A stretch of 64,000 nucleotides of DNA from Prauserella aidingensis (GCF_024171865.1 NZ_JAMTCN010000003.1:124001-188000); one strand, 5' to 3'. Numbered from the stretch's first letter, positions 19,199 through 29,315 are shown. Numbers and translations: made by a program. The notes: a model not told the origin generated them from the sequence alone.

Positions 19199-22100
19199 GT
19201 GACCACCCGCGCACTCGACCTCTTCTCCCCCGCGACCAGGGACTGGTTCGCGGGGGCCTTCGCCGCGCCCACCTCCGCGCAGGAAGGCGCGTGGCGGGCC
19301 GCACACGCGGGTGAACACTCGCTGGTCATCGCACCCACAGGGTCGGGCAAGACGCTCGCCGCCTTCCTCTGGGCCCTCGACCGACTGGCCACCACGCCAC
19401 CGCCCGAGGAGACCCGGCACCGGTGCCGGGTCCTGTACGTCTCCCCGCTCAAGGCCCTCGCCGTCGATGTCCAGCGCAACCTGCGCTCCCCGCTCACCGG
19501 CATCGCGCAGGCCTCGCAACGCCTCGACCTGCCCGCACCCGACATCACCGTCGGCATGCGCACCGGCGACACCACGCCCGCCGAACGCCGGTCCTTCCAA
19601 CGCACCCCGCCCGACGTGCTGGTGACCACGCCGGAATCCCTGTTCCTGCTGCTCACGTCGTCGTCGCGGGAGTCGCTGCGGGGCGTGGAGACGGTGATCG
19701 TCGACGAGGTGCACGCCGTCACCGGCGGCAAACGCGGTGCACACCTGGCGCTGTCGCTGGAACGCCTGGACGACCTGCTGCCGACACCGGCGCAGCGCAT
19801 CGGACTCTCGGCCACCGTCCGCCCCGTCGACGAGGTGAGCTCGCTGCTCGCGGGCGGCAGGCCGGTCACGGTCGTCCAGCCCGACGCGGCGAAGACCGTC
19901 GAGGTGCGCGTCGAGGTCCCGGTCGAGGACATGGCCGAACTCGACGGCCCGGCCCCGGCCGCCGAACCCGGCTCCCTCGAGGACGAGGTGCCGGCCGCGG
20001 CCCCACCGAAACCGTCGATCTGGCCGTCGGTCGAAGGGCGCGTGCTGGACCTGGTGCGCGCCCACCGGTCGACCATCGTGTTCGCCAACTCCCGGCGGCT
20101 GGCCGAACGGCTCACCGCCCGGCTCAACGAACTCGCCGCCGAACGCACCGAACTCGAACCCGGCGACGAATTCCCCGCCGAGGCCATCGGCGAATCCGGG
20201 CTCACCACCGGAGCCGAACCGACCGTGGCGAAAGCCCACCACGGCTCCATGTCCCGCCAGCAGCGCACGCGCGTGGAGGAGGAACTCAAGACCGGCAGAC
20301 TGCCCTGCGTCGTGGCGACCTCGTCGCTCGAACTCGGCATCGACATGGGCGCGGTCGACCTCGTGGTGCAGATCGAGGCGCCGCCCACGGTCGCCTCCGG
20401 CCTCCAGCGCGTCGGCCGCGCAGGACACCACGTCGGCGCGGTCTCCAGCGGCGTGATGTTCCCCAAGTTCCGCGGCGACCTCGTCTCCTGCGCCGTCACC
20501 GCCGAGCGCATGGCATCCGGCGCGATCGAAGCGACCCGCTACCCGCGCAACCCGCTCGACGTACTCGCCCAGCAGATCGTGGCGATGGTGGCGCTCGAAC
20601 CGCGCACCGTCGACGACGTGGCCGCCACCGTGCGCCGCGCGGCACCGTTCACCGCACTGCCGGACGACGCCCTGCACGCCGTGCTCGACATGCTCGCCGG
20701 GCGCTACCCCAGCGAGGAGTTCGGCGAGCTGCGCGCCCGCATCACCTGGGACCGCGTCACCGGCGAACTGCACGGCAGACCCGGCGCGCAGCGACTGGCC
20801 GTCACCTCGGGCGGCACCATCCCCGACCGCGGGCTCTTCACCGTGACCACGCCCGGCGAAGGCGGCGCCTCCACGGACGGCCCGGGCAGTAACTCCGTGC
20901 CCTCGGCGGGAAAACGTACCTCGGGCAGTGGCCCCGTGCCCTCGGCGGGAAAACGTACCTCGGGCAGTCGCGTCGGCGAACTCGACGAGGAAATGGTCTA
21001 CGAGTCCCGCGTGGGCGACACCGTCCTGCTGGGCACGTCGTCGTGGCGGATCACCGACATCACCCACGACCGCGTCATCGTCGTCCCCGCCCCCGGCGTG
21101 CCCGCACGGATGCCGTTCTGGAAAGGCGACGCCCCGGGCAGACCGCTCGAACTCGGCAGAGCCCTCGGCGCGTTCCTCCGCGAGGTGTCCGGAGCCCGCG
21201 AGGAGACAGCCCTGCGCCGCGCGGCCGACGCGGGCCTCGACGACCGTGCGGCCTCCAACCTGCTCACCTACCTGCGCGAACAACGCGAAGCCACGCGCCA
21301 CGTCCCCAACGACCGGACCCTGTTGCTCGAACGGTTCCGCGACGAGCTCGGCGACTGGCGCGTCGTCGTGCATTCCCCGTTCGGTGCGCAGGTCAACGCA
21401 CCCTGGGCGCTGGCGATCACGGCGCGGCTGCGCGAAACGCGGGGCGTCGACGTCCAAGCGGCGCACTCCGACGACGGCATCGTGCTGCGCCTGCCCGACG
21501 CGCTCGACGCCGACGGCCAGGAGGTCACCCTGACCGGCGAGGACGTGCTGCTCGACCCGGACGAGGTCGACTCACTCATCGTCACCGAGGTCGGCGGATC
21601 GGCGCTGTTCGCCGCACGGTTCCGCGAGTGCGCGGCGCGGTCGCTGCTGCTGCCGCGGCGCAACCCCGGCAGGCGCAGCCCGCTGTGGCAACAACGCCAA
21701 CGCGCCGCCCAGCTGCTCAGCGTGGCGGCCAAGTACGAGCGCTTCCCCGTCGTCCTGGAAGCGATGCGGGAATGCCTGCAGGACGTCTACGACGTGGACG
21801 GCCTGCGCGAGCTGATGGCCGACGTGCGCAGCCGCACGGTGAAACTCGTCGAGGTGGAGACGCCGTCGGCATCGCCGTTCGCGCGCAGTCTGCTGTTCGG
21901 CTACGTCGGCATGTTTCTCTACGAGACGGACGCCCCGCTGGCCGAACGCAGGGCGGCGGCGCTGTCGCTCGACTCCACGTTGCTGGCGGAACTGCTCGGC
22001 ACCGAAGCGGTCAGGGAACTGCTCGACCCGGAGGCCGTCGCGAACGTCGAACGCGGACTCCAACGCCTCGACGAGGACCGCCACGCCCGCGGCCCCGAGG

Positions 22101-23875
22101 ACACCGCGGACCTGTTGCGTTTCCTCGGCGACATGACGGCCGACGAGGCCGCGGAGCGCGGAGTGCGCCCCGAGTGGCTGACCGAGCTGGTCGACAGCCG
22201 CCGCGCGATCGTGGTGCGCATCGCAGGCGAGGACCGATACCTCGCGATCGAGGACGCGGGGCGGGTGCGGGACGCACTGGGAGCGGCGCTGCCCGTCGGT
22301 GTCCCCGAGACGTTCACCGAACCCGTCGACGACCCGCTCGGCGACCTCGTCACCCGCTACGCACGCACCCACGGGCCGTTCGCGGCCGGGCAACTCGCCG
22401 CACGGTTCGGCATCGGCACGGCCGTCGCCACGGGCGTCCTCGACCGGTTCACCGCCGACGGCAGGCTCGTCCGCGGTGAACTCAGCCCGCAACCCCTCGA
22501 ACCCGGCGGAGTCGAGTACTGCGACGCGGCGGTGCTGCGGCGGCTCCGGCGCGCGTCGTTGGCGAAGCTGCGGGCCGAGGTCGAACCCGTCGAACCGGCG
22601 GCACTCGGCCGGTTCCTGCCCACCTGGCACGGCATCGGTGCACGGCTGCGTTCGGCTCCGACGGCCGACGACGTGCTGTCGGTGGTCGAGCAGCTGGCCG
22701 GGGCGCCGCTGCCCGCGAGCGCACTCGAATCGCTGATCCTGCCGAGCCGACTGCCCGGTTATCACCCGGCGCTGCTCGACGAGCTGACCACCGCGGGCGA
22801 GGTGGTCTGGGCGGGCTGCGGCGCGCTGTCCGGCGGGGACGGCTGGGTCGCACTCGCGCCGGCCGACGTGGCCGACCTGCTGCTACCCGAAGCGGACCAC
22901 GACGTCGGCGAGACCGGCCCGGTCCACCGAGCCGTGCTGGCGGCGGTCGAACACGGCGCGCTGTTCTTCCGGCAGCTCGTCGACCGGGTGACGCCGCTGC
23001 TCGACAGCCCACCCGACGACGCCACGGTCGTGGCCGCGCTCTGGGATCTCACCTGGGCGGGTCTCATCACGGGTGACACGCTCGCGCCGCTGCGGGCACA
23101 GGTCTCCGGGGGCGGTGCGGCGCACAAGGCGCGGCGGTCCGCACCGCGGGGCCGCTACGCACGTATGCGGGCGAGCAGACCTGCGATGCCGTCGCGGACC
23201 GGGCCGCCGACCGTCGCGGGCCGGTGGGGCCCGACACCGCCGCGGGAGACCGACCCGACCCGGCGGGCGCACGCGCGCACCGAGTCGTTCCTCGAGCGCC
23301 ACGGCGTGCTGACCAAGGGCGCCCTCGACACCGAACGCGTCACGGGCGGCTTCTCCGGCATCTACAAGGTGCTGCGCGGCATGGAGGACTCGGGGCAGGT
23401 CGTCCGCGGCTACGTCGTCGACGGGCTGGGCGCCGCACAGTTCGCCGCGCGCGGGGCGGTCGACCGGCTGCGCGCGGCGAGCGACACCTCGGGGACACGG
23501 GATGCCCAGGGTGCGGTCGTACTCGCGGCGAGCGACCCCGCCCAGCCCTACGGTGCGGCGCTGCCGTGGCCGCAGCCGCTCGGCAGCACGAAACACCGGC
23601 CCGCCCGTAAGGCCGGTGCCCTGGTGGTGCTGGTCGACGGTGTTCCCGCGTTGTACGTCGAACGCGGCGGCCGGTCGCTGCTGTCGTTCACCGAACACAC
23701 CGAGCCGCTGCGGCAGGCTGCCGAGGCGCTCTCGACCGCGGTCCGCGAGGGCTGGCTGGGCAAACTGCAGGTGCAGCGCGCCGACGGCGAACAGGCTCTG
23801 ACGTCGCAGCTCGCGGACGTGCTGCGCGAGGCCGGCTTCCGCGCTACCCCGAAGGGCCTGCGGCTACGGGCCTGA
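19199..23875 (+). CDS. lhr: Lhr-type ATP-dependent helicase
   Basis: A giant superfamily 2 DNA helicase of 1558 residues. The N-terminal RecA-like domains carry the Q-motif region, Walker A APTGSGKT (about 45-52), VDEVHAV (motif II, DEVH) and SATVRP (motif III). The second domain has [15 protein letters not shown] and QRVGRAGHH (motif VI). A winged-helix and the long Lhr C-terminal domain follow. GTG 19199 is the best in-frame start after the upstream small ORF. Lhr proteins in mycobacteria act in DNA repair (mitomycin response). An in-frame 39-bp tandem duplication is present at 20895-20972. Proximity to recA may be incidental. Confidence 0.93.
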   Translation: MTTRALDLFSPATRDWFAGAFAAPTSAQEGAWRAAHAGEHSLVIAPTGSGKTLAAFLWALDRLATTPPPEETRHRCRVLYVSPLKALAVDVQRNLRSPLTGIAQASQRLDLPAPDITVGMRTGDTTPAERRSFQRTPPDVLVTTPESLFLLLTSSSRESLRGVETVIVDEVHAVTGGKRGAHLALSLERLDDLLPTPAQRIGLSATVRPVDEVSSLLAGGRPVTVVQPDAAKTVEVRVEVPVEDMAELDGPAPAAEPGSLEDEVPAAAPPKPSIWPSVEGRVLDLVRAHRSTIVFANSRRLAERLTARLNELAAERTELEPGDEFPAEAIGESGLTTGAEPTVAKAHHGSMSRQQRTRVEEELKTGRLPCVVATSSLELGIDMGAVDLVVQIEAPPTVASGLQRVGRAGHHVGAVSSGVMFPKFRGDLVSCAVTAERMASGAIEATRYPRNPLDVLAQQIVAMVALEPRTVDDVAATVRRAAPFTALPDDALHAVLDMLAGRYPSEEFGELRARITWDRVTGELHGRPGAQRLAVTSGGTIPDRGLFTVTTPGEGGASTDGPGSNSVPSAGKRTSGSGPVPSAGKRTSGSRVGELDEEMVYESRVGDTVLLGTSSWRITDITHDRVIVVPAPGVPARMPFWKGDAPGRPLELGRALGAFLREVSGAREETALRRAADAGLDDRAASNLLTYLREQREATRHVPNDRTLLLERFRDELGDWRVVVHSPFGAQVNAPWALAITARLRETRGVDVQAAHSDDGIVLRLPDALDADGQEVTLTGEDVLLDPDEVDSLIVTEVGGSALFAARFRECAARSLLLPRRNPGRRSPLWQQRQRAAQLLSVAAKYERFPVVLEAMRECLQDVYDVDGLRELMADVRSRTVKLVEVETPSASPFARSLLFGYVGMFLYETDAPLAERRAAALSLDSTLLAELLGTEAVRELLDPEAVANVERGLQRLDEDRHARGPEDTADLLRFLGDMTADEAAERGVRPEWLTELVDSRRAIVVRIAGEDRYLAIEDAGRVRDALGAALPVGVPETFTEPVDDPLGDLVTRYARTHGPFAAGQLAARFGIGTAVATGVLDRFTADGRLVRGELSPQPLEPGGVEYCDAAVLRRLRRASLAKLRAEVEPVEPAALGRFLPTWHGIGARLRSAPTADDVLSVVEQLAGAPLPASALESLILPSRLPGYHPALLDELTTAGEVVWAGCGALSGGDGWVALAPADVADLLLPEADHDVGETGPVHRAVLAAVEHGALFFRQLVDRVTPLLDSPPDDATVVAALWDLTWAGLITGDTLAPLRAQVSGGGAAHKARRSAPRGRYARMRASRPAMPSRTGPPTVAGRWGPTPPRETDPTRRAHARTESFLERHGVLTKGALDTERVTGGFSGIYKVLRGMEDSGQVVRGYVVDGLGAAQFAARGAVDRLRAASDTSGTRDAQGAVVLAASDPAQPYGAALPWPQPLGSTKHRPARKAGALVVLVDGVPALYVERGGRSLLSFTEHTEPLRQAAEALSTAVREGWLGKLQVQRADGEQALTSQLADVLREAGFRATPKGLRLRA
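20895..20972 (+). repeat. 39-bp in-frame tandem duplication within lhr
   Basis: Two nearly identical 39-bp units start at 20895 and 20934 and encode [13 protein letters not shown] then [13 protein letters not shown]. They contain an AT-richer GGGAAAACGTACC core unlike the surrounding codons and lie in a variable Gly/Ser-rich loop. Confidence 0.85.
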
Positions 23876-23981
23876 CCGGCGGCGGGCGCGGTCGCCGAGA
23901 GCGGCGGCCCTAAGCTGGCCCCGACCCCGCGGCGCGGCCTGCGCCGCATCCGACCACGAGCTCGGCGGAGGACGACTGGCG

Positions 23982-24482
23982 ATGGCCGTGCGCGAACTGC
24001 GGTATTTCGGTGACCCGGTGCTGAAGACCGTGGCCGATCCGGTGACCCGGTTCGACGACGCGGTGAAACGGCTGGTCGACGATCTGCTGGACACGGTGGA
24101 CATGCCCGGTCGTGCCGGGCTGGCCGCACCGCAGATCGGGGTCGGACTGCGCGCATTCAGCTACCGCCTCGACGGCACGGTCGGCTACGTACTGAATCCC
24201 GAGATCGTCGAACTGGCCGAGACCACCCACGACATCGACGAGGGCTGCCTCTCCGTACCGGAACTGCGGTACCCGGTGCGGCGCGCCACCTACGCCGTCG
24301 TGCGTGGTGTGGACCTGCGCGAACAACCGGTCACGGTGGAGGGCGACGGAGTGACGGCGCAGTGTCTGCAACACGAGGTGGACCACCTCGACGGCATGCT
24401 CTACCTGGACCGGTTGGAGGCCGACCGGCGTCGCACCGCGCTGCGGGACATGCGTTCCCGCGACTGGTTCCGCCTCCGCTGA
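23982..24482 (+). CDS. def: Peptide deformylase
   Basis: A 166-residue metalloenzyme removing the formyl group from nascent proteins. All three family motifs are present: GLAAPQIG (46-53), EGCLS (87-91) and HEVDH (131-135), the Cys and two His binding the metal. It is short for the family and ends shortly after the last helix. ATG 23982 begins [14 protein letters not shown], a normal N-terminus. It stands alone after lhr and is followed by a hairpin. Confidence 0.96.
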   Translation: MAVRELRYFGDPVLKTVADPVTRFDDAVKRLVDDLLDTVDMPGRAGLAAPQIGVGLRAFSYRLDGTVGYVLNPEIVELAETTHDIDEGCLSVPELRYPVRRATYAVVRGVDLREQPVTVEGDGVTAQCLQHEVDHLDGMLYLDRLEADRRRTALRDMRSRDWFRLR

Positions 24483-24543
24483 ACCAGTCCGGAATCCGCC
24501 GGCCACACCCTCACCCGGGTCAAGCCGACACGCCCGGAGTCTC

Positions 24544-24578
24544 GGTCTCCCGCCCGGTGGTGCGCACCACCGGAGACC
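24544..24578 (+). terminator. Terminator after def
   Basis: A perfect 20-bp palindrome (CCGGTGGTGCGCACCACCGG, 24554-24573) extended by GGTCTCC/GGAGACC arms with a 3-nt bulge, 62 bp after the def stop, followed by a T/C-rich stretch. Confidence 0.7.
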
Positions 24579-24725
24579 TTCCTTCACCTTTCTGACCAGC
24601 GATGATCGGAAAGGTTGTCTCGACCTGCTGTGCGCATTGCCACTCGCACGTGACGCGCCCGTTGCCGGTTCGTAACCTGTCCCCACCCCGATAGCCCACC
24701 CCGAGCAACCCCGAGGCAGGTCCCC

Positions 24726-25496
24726 ATGGCAGGCCGACACCGCGCGGCCAATCCGCGCGCCCGGAAATCCCGAAGACCCACCCCCGGCGACATCCCGACG
24801 CCGCACCCCCGCGGAACCGAGCGATCCCGACGCTCGTGGCCGCTCCCCGTCGGACTGGGCCTGGCCGCCGCCGCTCTGCTGGGCGGCACCGTGTCGATCA
24901 CGGAAGGTCTCGCCGGCTCCGACACCGACCCCGCGAACGCCGCACTCGCCATGAGTGCGCCCACCACGTCCTCGACCACATCGACGACCACGACGTCGAG
25001 GAGGTCGACCGACAAGCCCATCCCGAGCAGCACCACGGCGAAACCGACCCCCGAGCCGACACCGAAGCCGTCCACGACGACGCCGACGACGACGCGCAAG
25101 CCGTCCCCTCCGCCCCCGCCGCCGACGCCGGAGCCCGAGCCGTGCTCGACGGAACTGGAGGGCACGCAGCCGCACGTGGCGCAGGTCGGAAACCACGTGC
25201 TGACGAAGTTCGACGTCGACTCGGTCGGTGGCGTCGCCAGCCGGTCCGGGGCGAGCGACCACCCGAGCGGCCTCGCACTGGATTTCATGACGACCGGCGC
25301 CACCGGCGACCAGATCGCCGAGTACATCCTCGCCAACCAGTCCGAGTTCGGCGTGACATACGTGATCTGGGAGCAGCGGTACAACGACGGCAGCGGCTGG
25401 TCGTACATGGAGGACCGCGGCAGCGACACCGCGAACCACTACGACCACGTGCACGTGTCGTTCGAGGACTACGCGGACGTGGACGTCACCTGCTGA
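24726..25496 (+). CDS. Exported M15-like (ARB_07466 C-terminal domain) protein
   Basis: A 256-residue surface protein. A basic N-terminus of about 40 residues precedes one hydrophobic segment (PVGLGLAAAALLGGTVSITEG) acting as signal or anchor. A long Thr/Ser/Pro linker (about 75-138) probably spans the wall. The C-terminal domain (about 140-256) has DHPSGLALDF and YDHVHVSF, i.e. the His, Asp and His spacing of LAS/M15-type peptidases acting on peptidoglycan peptides. Two Cys flank the domain (EPCSTE and the terminal DVTC) and may form a disulfide. GAGG precedes ATG 24726. Enzymatic activity is inferred. Confidence 0.82.
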   Translation: MAGRHRAANPRARKSRRPTPGDIPTPHPRGTERSRRSWPLPVGLGLAAAALLGGTVSITEGLAGSDTDPANAALAMSAPTTSSTTSTTTTSRRSTDKPIPSSTTAKPTPEPTPKPSTTTPTTTRKPSPPPPPPTPEPEPCSTELEGTQPHVAQVGNHVLTKFDVDSVGGVASRSGASDHPSGLALDFMTTGATGDQIAEYILANQSEFGVTYVIWEQRYNDGSGWSYMEDRGSDTANHYDHVHVSFEDYADVDVTC

Positions 25497-25533
25497 TCCG
25501 CCACTCCGGGCGTCGACGACACCGGCCCCCTCA

Positions 25534-25570
25534 TGACGCCGCGGTGGGCCCCGAGCCGACCGCGGCGTCA
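25534..25570. terminator. Bidirectional terminator
   Basis: A 12-bp perfect stem (TGACGCCGCGGT and its complement) with a 13-nt loop between two convergent genes. The right arm includes the stop codon of the ACT-GNAT gene. Confidence 0.75.
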
Positions 25571-26686
25571 GAGTGCGATGCGGAGCGGGCCGTCCTGATC
25601 CCGGCCTGCCGGTGAGAGCCCGGCCCGCTCGGCCACACGCGCGATCTCGGCGTGAGGGGACACCTCCGGCGTCGTGGCGCCGTGCGGCGCGGGTGGTGTT
25701 CTGATCTCCCGGTACCCGTCGGACGCGGCGAGGGCGGCGATCCGCCGCAGCAGGGCGGTGCCGACGCCGTTGCATTGCCACCCGTCCTCGACGAGCAGCG
25801 TGAACTCGGCGGGCCGGCCGCGGGTGGTGATCAGCTGCCCGAGAGCGACGATCTCGCGTCCGCACACCGCCACCACACTCCTGCCGTGCGGCGGTCCGAG
25901 CAGCCCTCGGATCATGCGGCGCGGCACGGAACCCGGTTCGGTGCCGTAGCGGTGGCGCAGCGTGTCGGCCGAACAGTTCTCGTGCAGGAGCGCGACCGCG
26001 TCGGTGTCGGCGAGTGTGCCCTCGCGCAGGACGAGCGCCGCACCGTCGTCGCAGGTCGCCACCGCGGGACCGGCGAGGTTCGTGCGAACGGCCGCGAGCA
26101 ACGCGAGCAGGGCTTCCGCCCTGGCGAGCTCCTGGCCGAGGAACGGTGCCCAGCGCCTGCGCGCGACGAGCGCGCGGCCGTCGCCCACCGGCAGGACCGC
26201 GCGGTGCCCGGACTCGTCACGTCCGGGGGCGGCCTCGTCGACGGGAACGACCGTGACGACGTCGGCGGGGAGGAGGTCGCGGACCGCGTCGGCGAGCTCG
26301 TCAGGGGCGTCGACGGCGCGGGTGGCGGCTACCAGGCTCGCGGTCGGTGCGTCGACGAGTTCCCGCACCTCCGCGTCGGTGACGGCGAGGCACGCGCAGT
26401 CCTCGTGGCCGAGCGCGGTGACGAGGTCGTCGCGGAGGAGGCCGGCACCGGGCCGGACGACGAGCTCGTCCAGCACGCCGCCGGGCACCGGCAGAACGTT
26501 GACCGCCAGGATGTTGCAGCCCAGGTCCGCCAACCTGATGGCGACCCTGGCCAGAGTGCCCGGACGGTCGTCCATACGGATCCGCAGGCGCCAGGTGACC
26601 GCCGCCGGATCCTCCCCGGCCGCGCCGGCTGGGGAGGCCCGGACCGTCTCCTGCCGCGCGGGCAGGGGTTTCCGACTCGTGTTCAT
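25568..26686 (-). CDS. ACT domain-GNAT acetyltransferase fusion
   Basis: A 372-residue two-domain protein. The N-terminal part (about 30-95) is an ACT domain (DRPGTLARVAIRLADLGCNILAVNV-type fold). The C-terminal part (about 210-350) is a GNAT acetyltransferase with VAVCGREIVALGQL and the acetyl-CoA loop region WQCNGVGTALLRR (Q-x-x-G-x-G-T/A). ACT-GNAT proteins of actinobacteria are known as amino-acid-regulated protein lysine acetyltransferases (Micromonospora and Streptomyces examples). The catalytic target here is unknown. ATG 26686 has GGAAG about 10 nt upstream, and GTG 26695 is an alternative. Its upstream region carries GTGTGGCAGTGACC-like repeats. Confidence 0.85.
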   Translation of the reverse strand: MNTSRKPLPARQETVRASPAGAAGEDPAAVTWRLRIRMDDRPGTLARVAIRLADLGCNILAVNVLPVPGGVLDELVVRPGAGLLRDDLVTALGHEDCACLAVTDAEVRELVDAPTASLVAATRAVDAPDELADAVRDLLPADVVTVVPVDEAAPGRDESGHRAVLPVGDGRALVARRRWAPFLGQELARAEALLALLAAVRTNLAGPAVATCDDGAALVLREGTLADTDAVALLHENCSADTLRHRYGTEPGSVPRRMIRGLLGPPHGRSVVAVCGREIVALGQLITTRGRPAEFTLLVEDGWQCNGVGTALLRRIAALAASDGYREIRTPPAPHGATTPEVSPHAEIARVAERAGLSPAGRDQDGPLRIAL

Positions 26687-26747
26687 GTCGGCCACACTTC
26701 CGCAGCGGTGTTGCCGGTCGGCGGCGCCGGTGTTTCACCTCTGTCAG

Positions 26748-26799
26748 CACACGGCCGGGCGGGCAACGCTCCGGAAACGCCCCGCCACCCGGCCGTGTG
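26748..26799 (-). terminator. Terminator of the HEPN-DinB-VOC block
   Basis: A 12-bp stem CACACGGCCGGG/CCCGGCCGTGTG extended by a GCGGG/CCCGC pair with a small bulge, about 180 bp after the VOC gene stop at 26978. Confidence 0.65.
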
Positions 26800-26868
26800 A
26801 CAGCGACAGCCACCGCGCGGCAGAGACCCGTGTGGCAGTGACCGCGTGGCGGCGACACGTGAGGACGC
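26795..26868 (+). repeat. Short imperfect repeats upstream of the ACT-GNAT gene
   Basis: About four units spaced 14-20 bp (starting about 26795, 26815, 26830, 26844) of the type GCGTGGCAGAGACCC. They resemble the minus-strand reading of the 16-bp repeats at 32670-32733. Confidence 0.5.
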
Positions 26869-26977
26869 CACGCACCACGGCGCCGCACGTCACCGAGATC
26901 GCGTGTCTTCGGCTCCGCCTGCGCGGCCAGGACGTCGGACGGCCGTACGCCGGCACCGGCGACACCGCCAGGTGGGG

Positions 26978-27742
26978 TCAGCGGCCGGGGACGAGGTCGA
27001 TCACGGTGCCGTCCGGGTCGACGAGCCGCCCGGCACCGCGGCGGGTCGCACCGAGCAGGCGCAGCCGGTCCGCCTCGGCGGCGAACTCCCCCGGAGCCGC
27101 GGGCGACGACGCGGTTCCGGCCGCGGAGTTCCCGTCGCTCGCCGGGACGGCCAGTTCGAGCCGGCAACGCGGAGTCACCGGCGGACACGGATCGGCCGAC
27201 AACAGTTCCAGCCACGGACCGCGGCCGTCGGCGGCGCGCAGGCTCACGAACTCCGGCTCGGTCCGCACGATCGGCCACCGGGTGGCACCGGACCAGAACT
27301 CGGCCAGCCGGTGCGGGTCCGGTGAGTCGATCACCACGGCGGCGAGGGCCCCGGTGGCGGCGTACTCGGGACGCGGTTCGAGGACGCAGAACTCGTTTCC
27401 CGCGGGGTCGGCCAGCACCTGCCACGGCACCGGGACCGCACCCGCGTACTGCCCGATGTCGACACGGGCCGCGCCGAGCCGGATCGCTCTGTCCACAATG
27501 GCGTTCTGCGTCCCCGGACCGGGGGTGTCGTCGTCGCCGGAGGCGAGGTCGAGGTGAATCCGGTTCTTGGTCGTTTTCCCCGCCGTGGCACCGACGAGGT
27601 GGATCGTCGGACCGTCCGGGAGCCGGACTCTCCACCCGCCGCCGTCGTCTCCGGCGAGGTCGCCGACGAGCAACGTGGCCCAGAACTCCGCAACCACCCG
27701 CGGCTGTTCGGCTTCGAACACCACTCCGGGCATACCGTTCAC
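26978..27742 (-). CDS. Two-domain VOC (glyoxalase-fold) protein
   Basis: A 254-residue protein of two vicinal-oxygen-chelate halves: FEAEQPRVVAEFWATLL with NRIHLDL and PAGNEFCVLEP in the first (1-125), and VIDSPDPHRLAEFWS with PRCRLELAV and DPDGTVIDLVPG in the second (130-254). The HLDL/EFCVLE pattern is that of metal- or ligand-binding glyoxalase/bleomycin-resistance relatives. GTG 27742 follows GGAGG by 6 nt. It lies 62 bp after the DinB-fold gene on the same strand. Substrate unknown. Confidence 0.85.
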   Translation of the reverse strand: MNGMPGVVFEAEQPRVVAEFWATLLVGDLAGDDGGGWRVRLPDGPTIHLVGATAGKTTKNRIHLDLASGDDDTPGPGTQNAIVDRAIRLGAARVDIGQYAGAVPVPWQVLADPAGNEFCVLEPRPEYAATGALAAVVIDSPDPHRLAEFWSGATRWPIVRTEPEFVSLRAADGRGPWLELLSADPCPPVTPRCRLELAVPASDGNSAAGTASSPAAPGEFAAEADRLRLLGATRRGAGRLVDPDGTVIDLVPGR

Positions 27743-27803
27743 CGTGCACCTCCGTCCCGGTGGCACCCGCAGCACAGGCCGGCGCCGGGTGGTCGCAACA
27801 TCA

Positions 27804-28571
27804 TCATCGCGTCGCCAGCCGCATGAGCGCCAGCAATTGCCCGGCCGCGTCCTCGTCACCGGCCACGTCGACCGCTCCGGGCCGATTCCGGCCCCACAGC
27901 CACAGGTAGACCGCCTCGGGCCCGCCCGACACCACGGCCGCGGCGTCACGCGCCTCCGACTCGCGGCAGCGGCGCACGGCCGTCTCGTCCGGCCCCGCGG
28001 ACACGAGCCAACCGCGCCCACCCGTGCACACACCGACCTCTCCCGCACGCGTTCCCCGGAGTCCGAGCCGGGGCAGCCGGTGGCCGAACCACAGCATGAG
28101 CGCCTCGTCGACCCCGTCGCGCGCCACATCGGCGGCGACCCCGGACCAGGTCATTCCTCCGGCACCTTCGACGTCGACCCGGTGGACCGTGGTGTCGTGC
28201 GCCATGCGCCTGCACCAGAAGCCGTAGGTGCGGTCCTCGGGCCACCAGGTCGCCGCGGGCCTGTCCGGACCGTGGAAGTCGAGGATCTCGCGCAGGTCCG
28301 CGTACCCCTGCCGGACGTAGCTCTCCTCGCTCTGCCCCGGAGCCGGGACACGCTGCCATTCCCGTGGTCGCTGGCCGTCGATCAGCCACGCCTGGGCCAC
28401 GCGGTAGATGCTGCCGACGTGCCGCACCGTGTCCGCGACCGTCCACCCCGGACACGTCGGCACCGGCGTCTCCGGTGCGAGACCTCGCGACGCCTCGATC
28501 AGCAGTGTGACCTCGGCGCCGAACGCCTCGGCGAGCCGCCGGTGATCGACCACCGGGCCGCCACCCGCCAC
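27804..28571 (-). CDS. Maleylpyruvate isomerase-family (mycothiol-dependent, DinB-fold) protein
   Basis: About 255 residues. The N-terminal four-helix domain has PVPTCPGWTVADTVRHVGSIYR (the CPGWTV signature of the MDMPI_N family) and RMAHDTTVHRVD with metal-ligand His positions. The C-terminal sterol-carrier-like MDMPI_C domain has YLWLWGR. Relatives are mycothiol-dependent isomerases or S-transferases. Several GTG starts compete (28577, 28571, 28553); 28571 has GGAG 9 nt upstream. The 5' end touches the stop of the HEPN gene (28574), so the two are translationally coupled and share any SOS control. Confidence 0.85.
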   Translation of the reverse strand: MAGGGPVVDHRRLAEAFGAEVTLLIEASRGLAPETPVPTCPGWTVADTVRHVGSIYRVAQAWLIDGQRPREWQRVPAPGQSEESYVRQGYADLREILDFHGPDRPAATWWPEDRTYGFWCRRMAHDTTVHRVDVEGAGGMTWSGVAADVARDGVDEALMLWFGHRLPRLGLRGTRAGEVGVCTGGRGWLVSAGPDETAVRRCRESEARDAAAVVSGGPEAVYLWLWGRNRPGAVDVAGDEDAAGQLLALMRLATR

Positions 28572-28573
28572 CG

Positions 28574-29098
28574 TCACCGTCTCCGCGACCGCGGCCACGG
28601 CACCGTGGCGTCGCACTGCGTCGCAGCCCCGTGTCCACCCGGCCCGGACTGCCCGCGCACGAGCACGTCGGCGATCGCGAGGAATTCGCCCGCCCGCTGC
28701 ACCAGCTCGTTCGCCGACTCCTCGTCCGCACCACGGGACACGCCCGACTGGAGCGCGGCGTGCCGCGCCGAGAACGCTGCGAAGTAGGCGGCCCAGCCTG
28801 CCAGTTCCGGAGCAGCCGTCTCCAGCAGTGACCACGTGCTCTCCGGCTTGGCGCGGCCCCGGTGCGGCCTGCCCCGCGCCGTCAGCACCGCCGCCGCGGC
28901 CCGCAATGCGGACAGGTACGCACCCGTGAACCGCTCCACCAGATCGGACTCCCGTCGCGCCTCCTGGACGCCGCGGCGGGCCTGAGCCAGCAGCGGAGCG
29001 GTCGCAGGCGCGGCGGGTGGTGCCTGCGCAAACGGCAGCGCGGGCTGCGCGGCCTGCTTCCGCACCGACGGATCCTGCGGCGTCATGGCAACCGACAC
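28574..29098 (-). CDS. SAV_6107-family HEPN domain protein
   Basis: A 174-residue helical protein with LLAQARRGVQEARRES followed by ERFTGAYLSALRAAAAVLTARGR and STWSLLETAAPELAGWAAYFAAFSARHAALQ, the pattern of the SAV_6107 HEPN family of actinobacteria. GTG 29098 follows AAGGGGG at good spacing. A longer frame reaches ATG 29242 but would place the SOS box inside the gene. Its promoter region contains a near-perfect LexA box (29205-29220), so DNA-damage induction is likely. HEPN proteins are often RNases or nucleotidyltransferase partners, but the usual R-x4-6-H motif is not obvious, so activity is open. Confidence 0.8.
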   Translation of the reverse strand: MSVAMTPQDPSVRKQAAQPALPFAQAPPAAPATAPLLAQARRGVQEARRESDLVERFTGAYLSALRAAAAVLTARGRPHRGRAKPESTWSLLETAAPELAGWAAYFAAFSARHAALQSGVSRGADEESANELVQRAGEFLAIADVLVRGQSGPGGHGAATQCDATVPWPRSRRR

Positions 29099-29204
29099 GG
29101 CCGCCCCCTTCCCAGTTCTGCCGCTCGTGCACTCCCCGCTCGAGCGGCGTCCGGCACGGGATGCTTCCCCCATCCACGTGCCGGACGCCCGGGGATCCCC
29201 GATG

Positions 29205-29220
29205 CCGAACATCTGTTCGA
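29205..29220. promoter_or_regulatory. LexA (SOS) box upstream of the HEPN gene
   Basis: CCGAACATCTGTTCGA differs from the ideal TCGAAC-N4-GTTCGA palindrome by one base. It is 107 bp upstream of GTG 29098 and 96 bp upstream of the divergent YbaK start. It shares the same 12-base core as the recA box, which supports the call. Confidence 0.85.
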
Positions 29221-29315
29221 CACCTTCACGGTAGCGCGCCATCGGCTTCCCGACAAGCGCCGCCCACGAGCGATCTGCGTCGCACCCCGGACCGCCGACG
29301 TGATCTCATGAAGTC

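Noticed and set aside
18653-21466. Large minus-strand frame opposite the lhr helicase and across the recA upstream region
   Set aside because: Antisense of lhr codons, no recognizable motif, and it crosses the DUF3046 gene.
24482-24725. c-di-AMP riboswitch before the M15-like exported protein gene
   Set aside because: None of the conserved ydaO-type core segments could be found in the leader.
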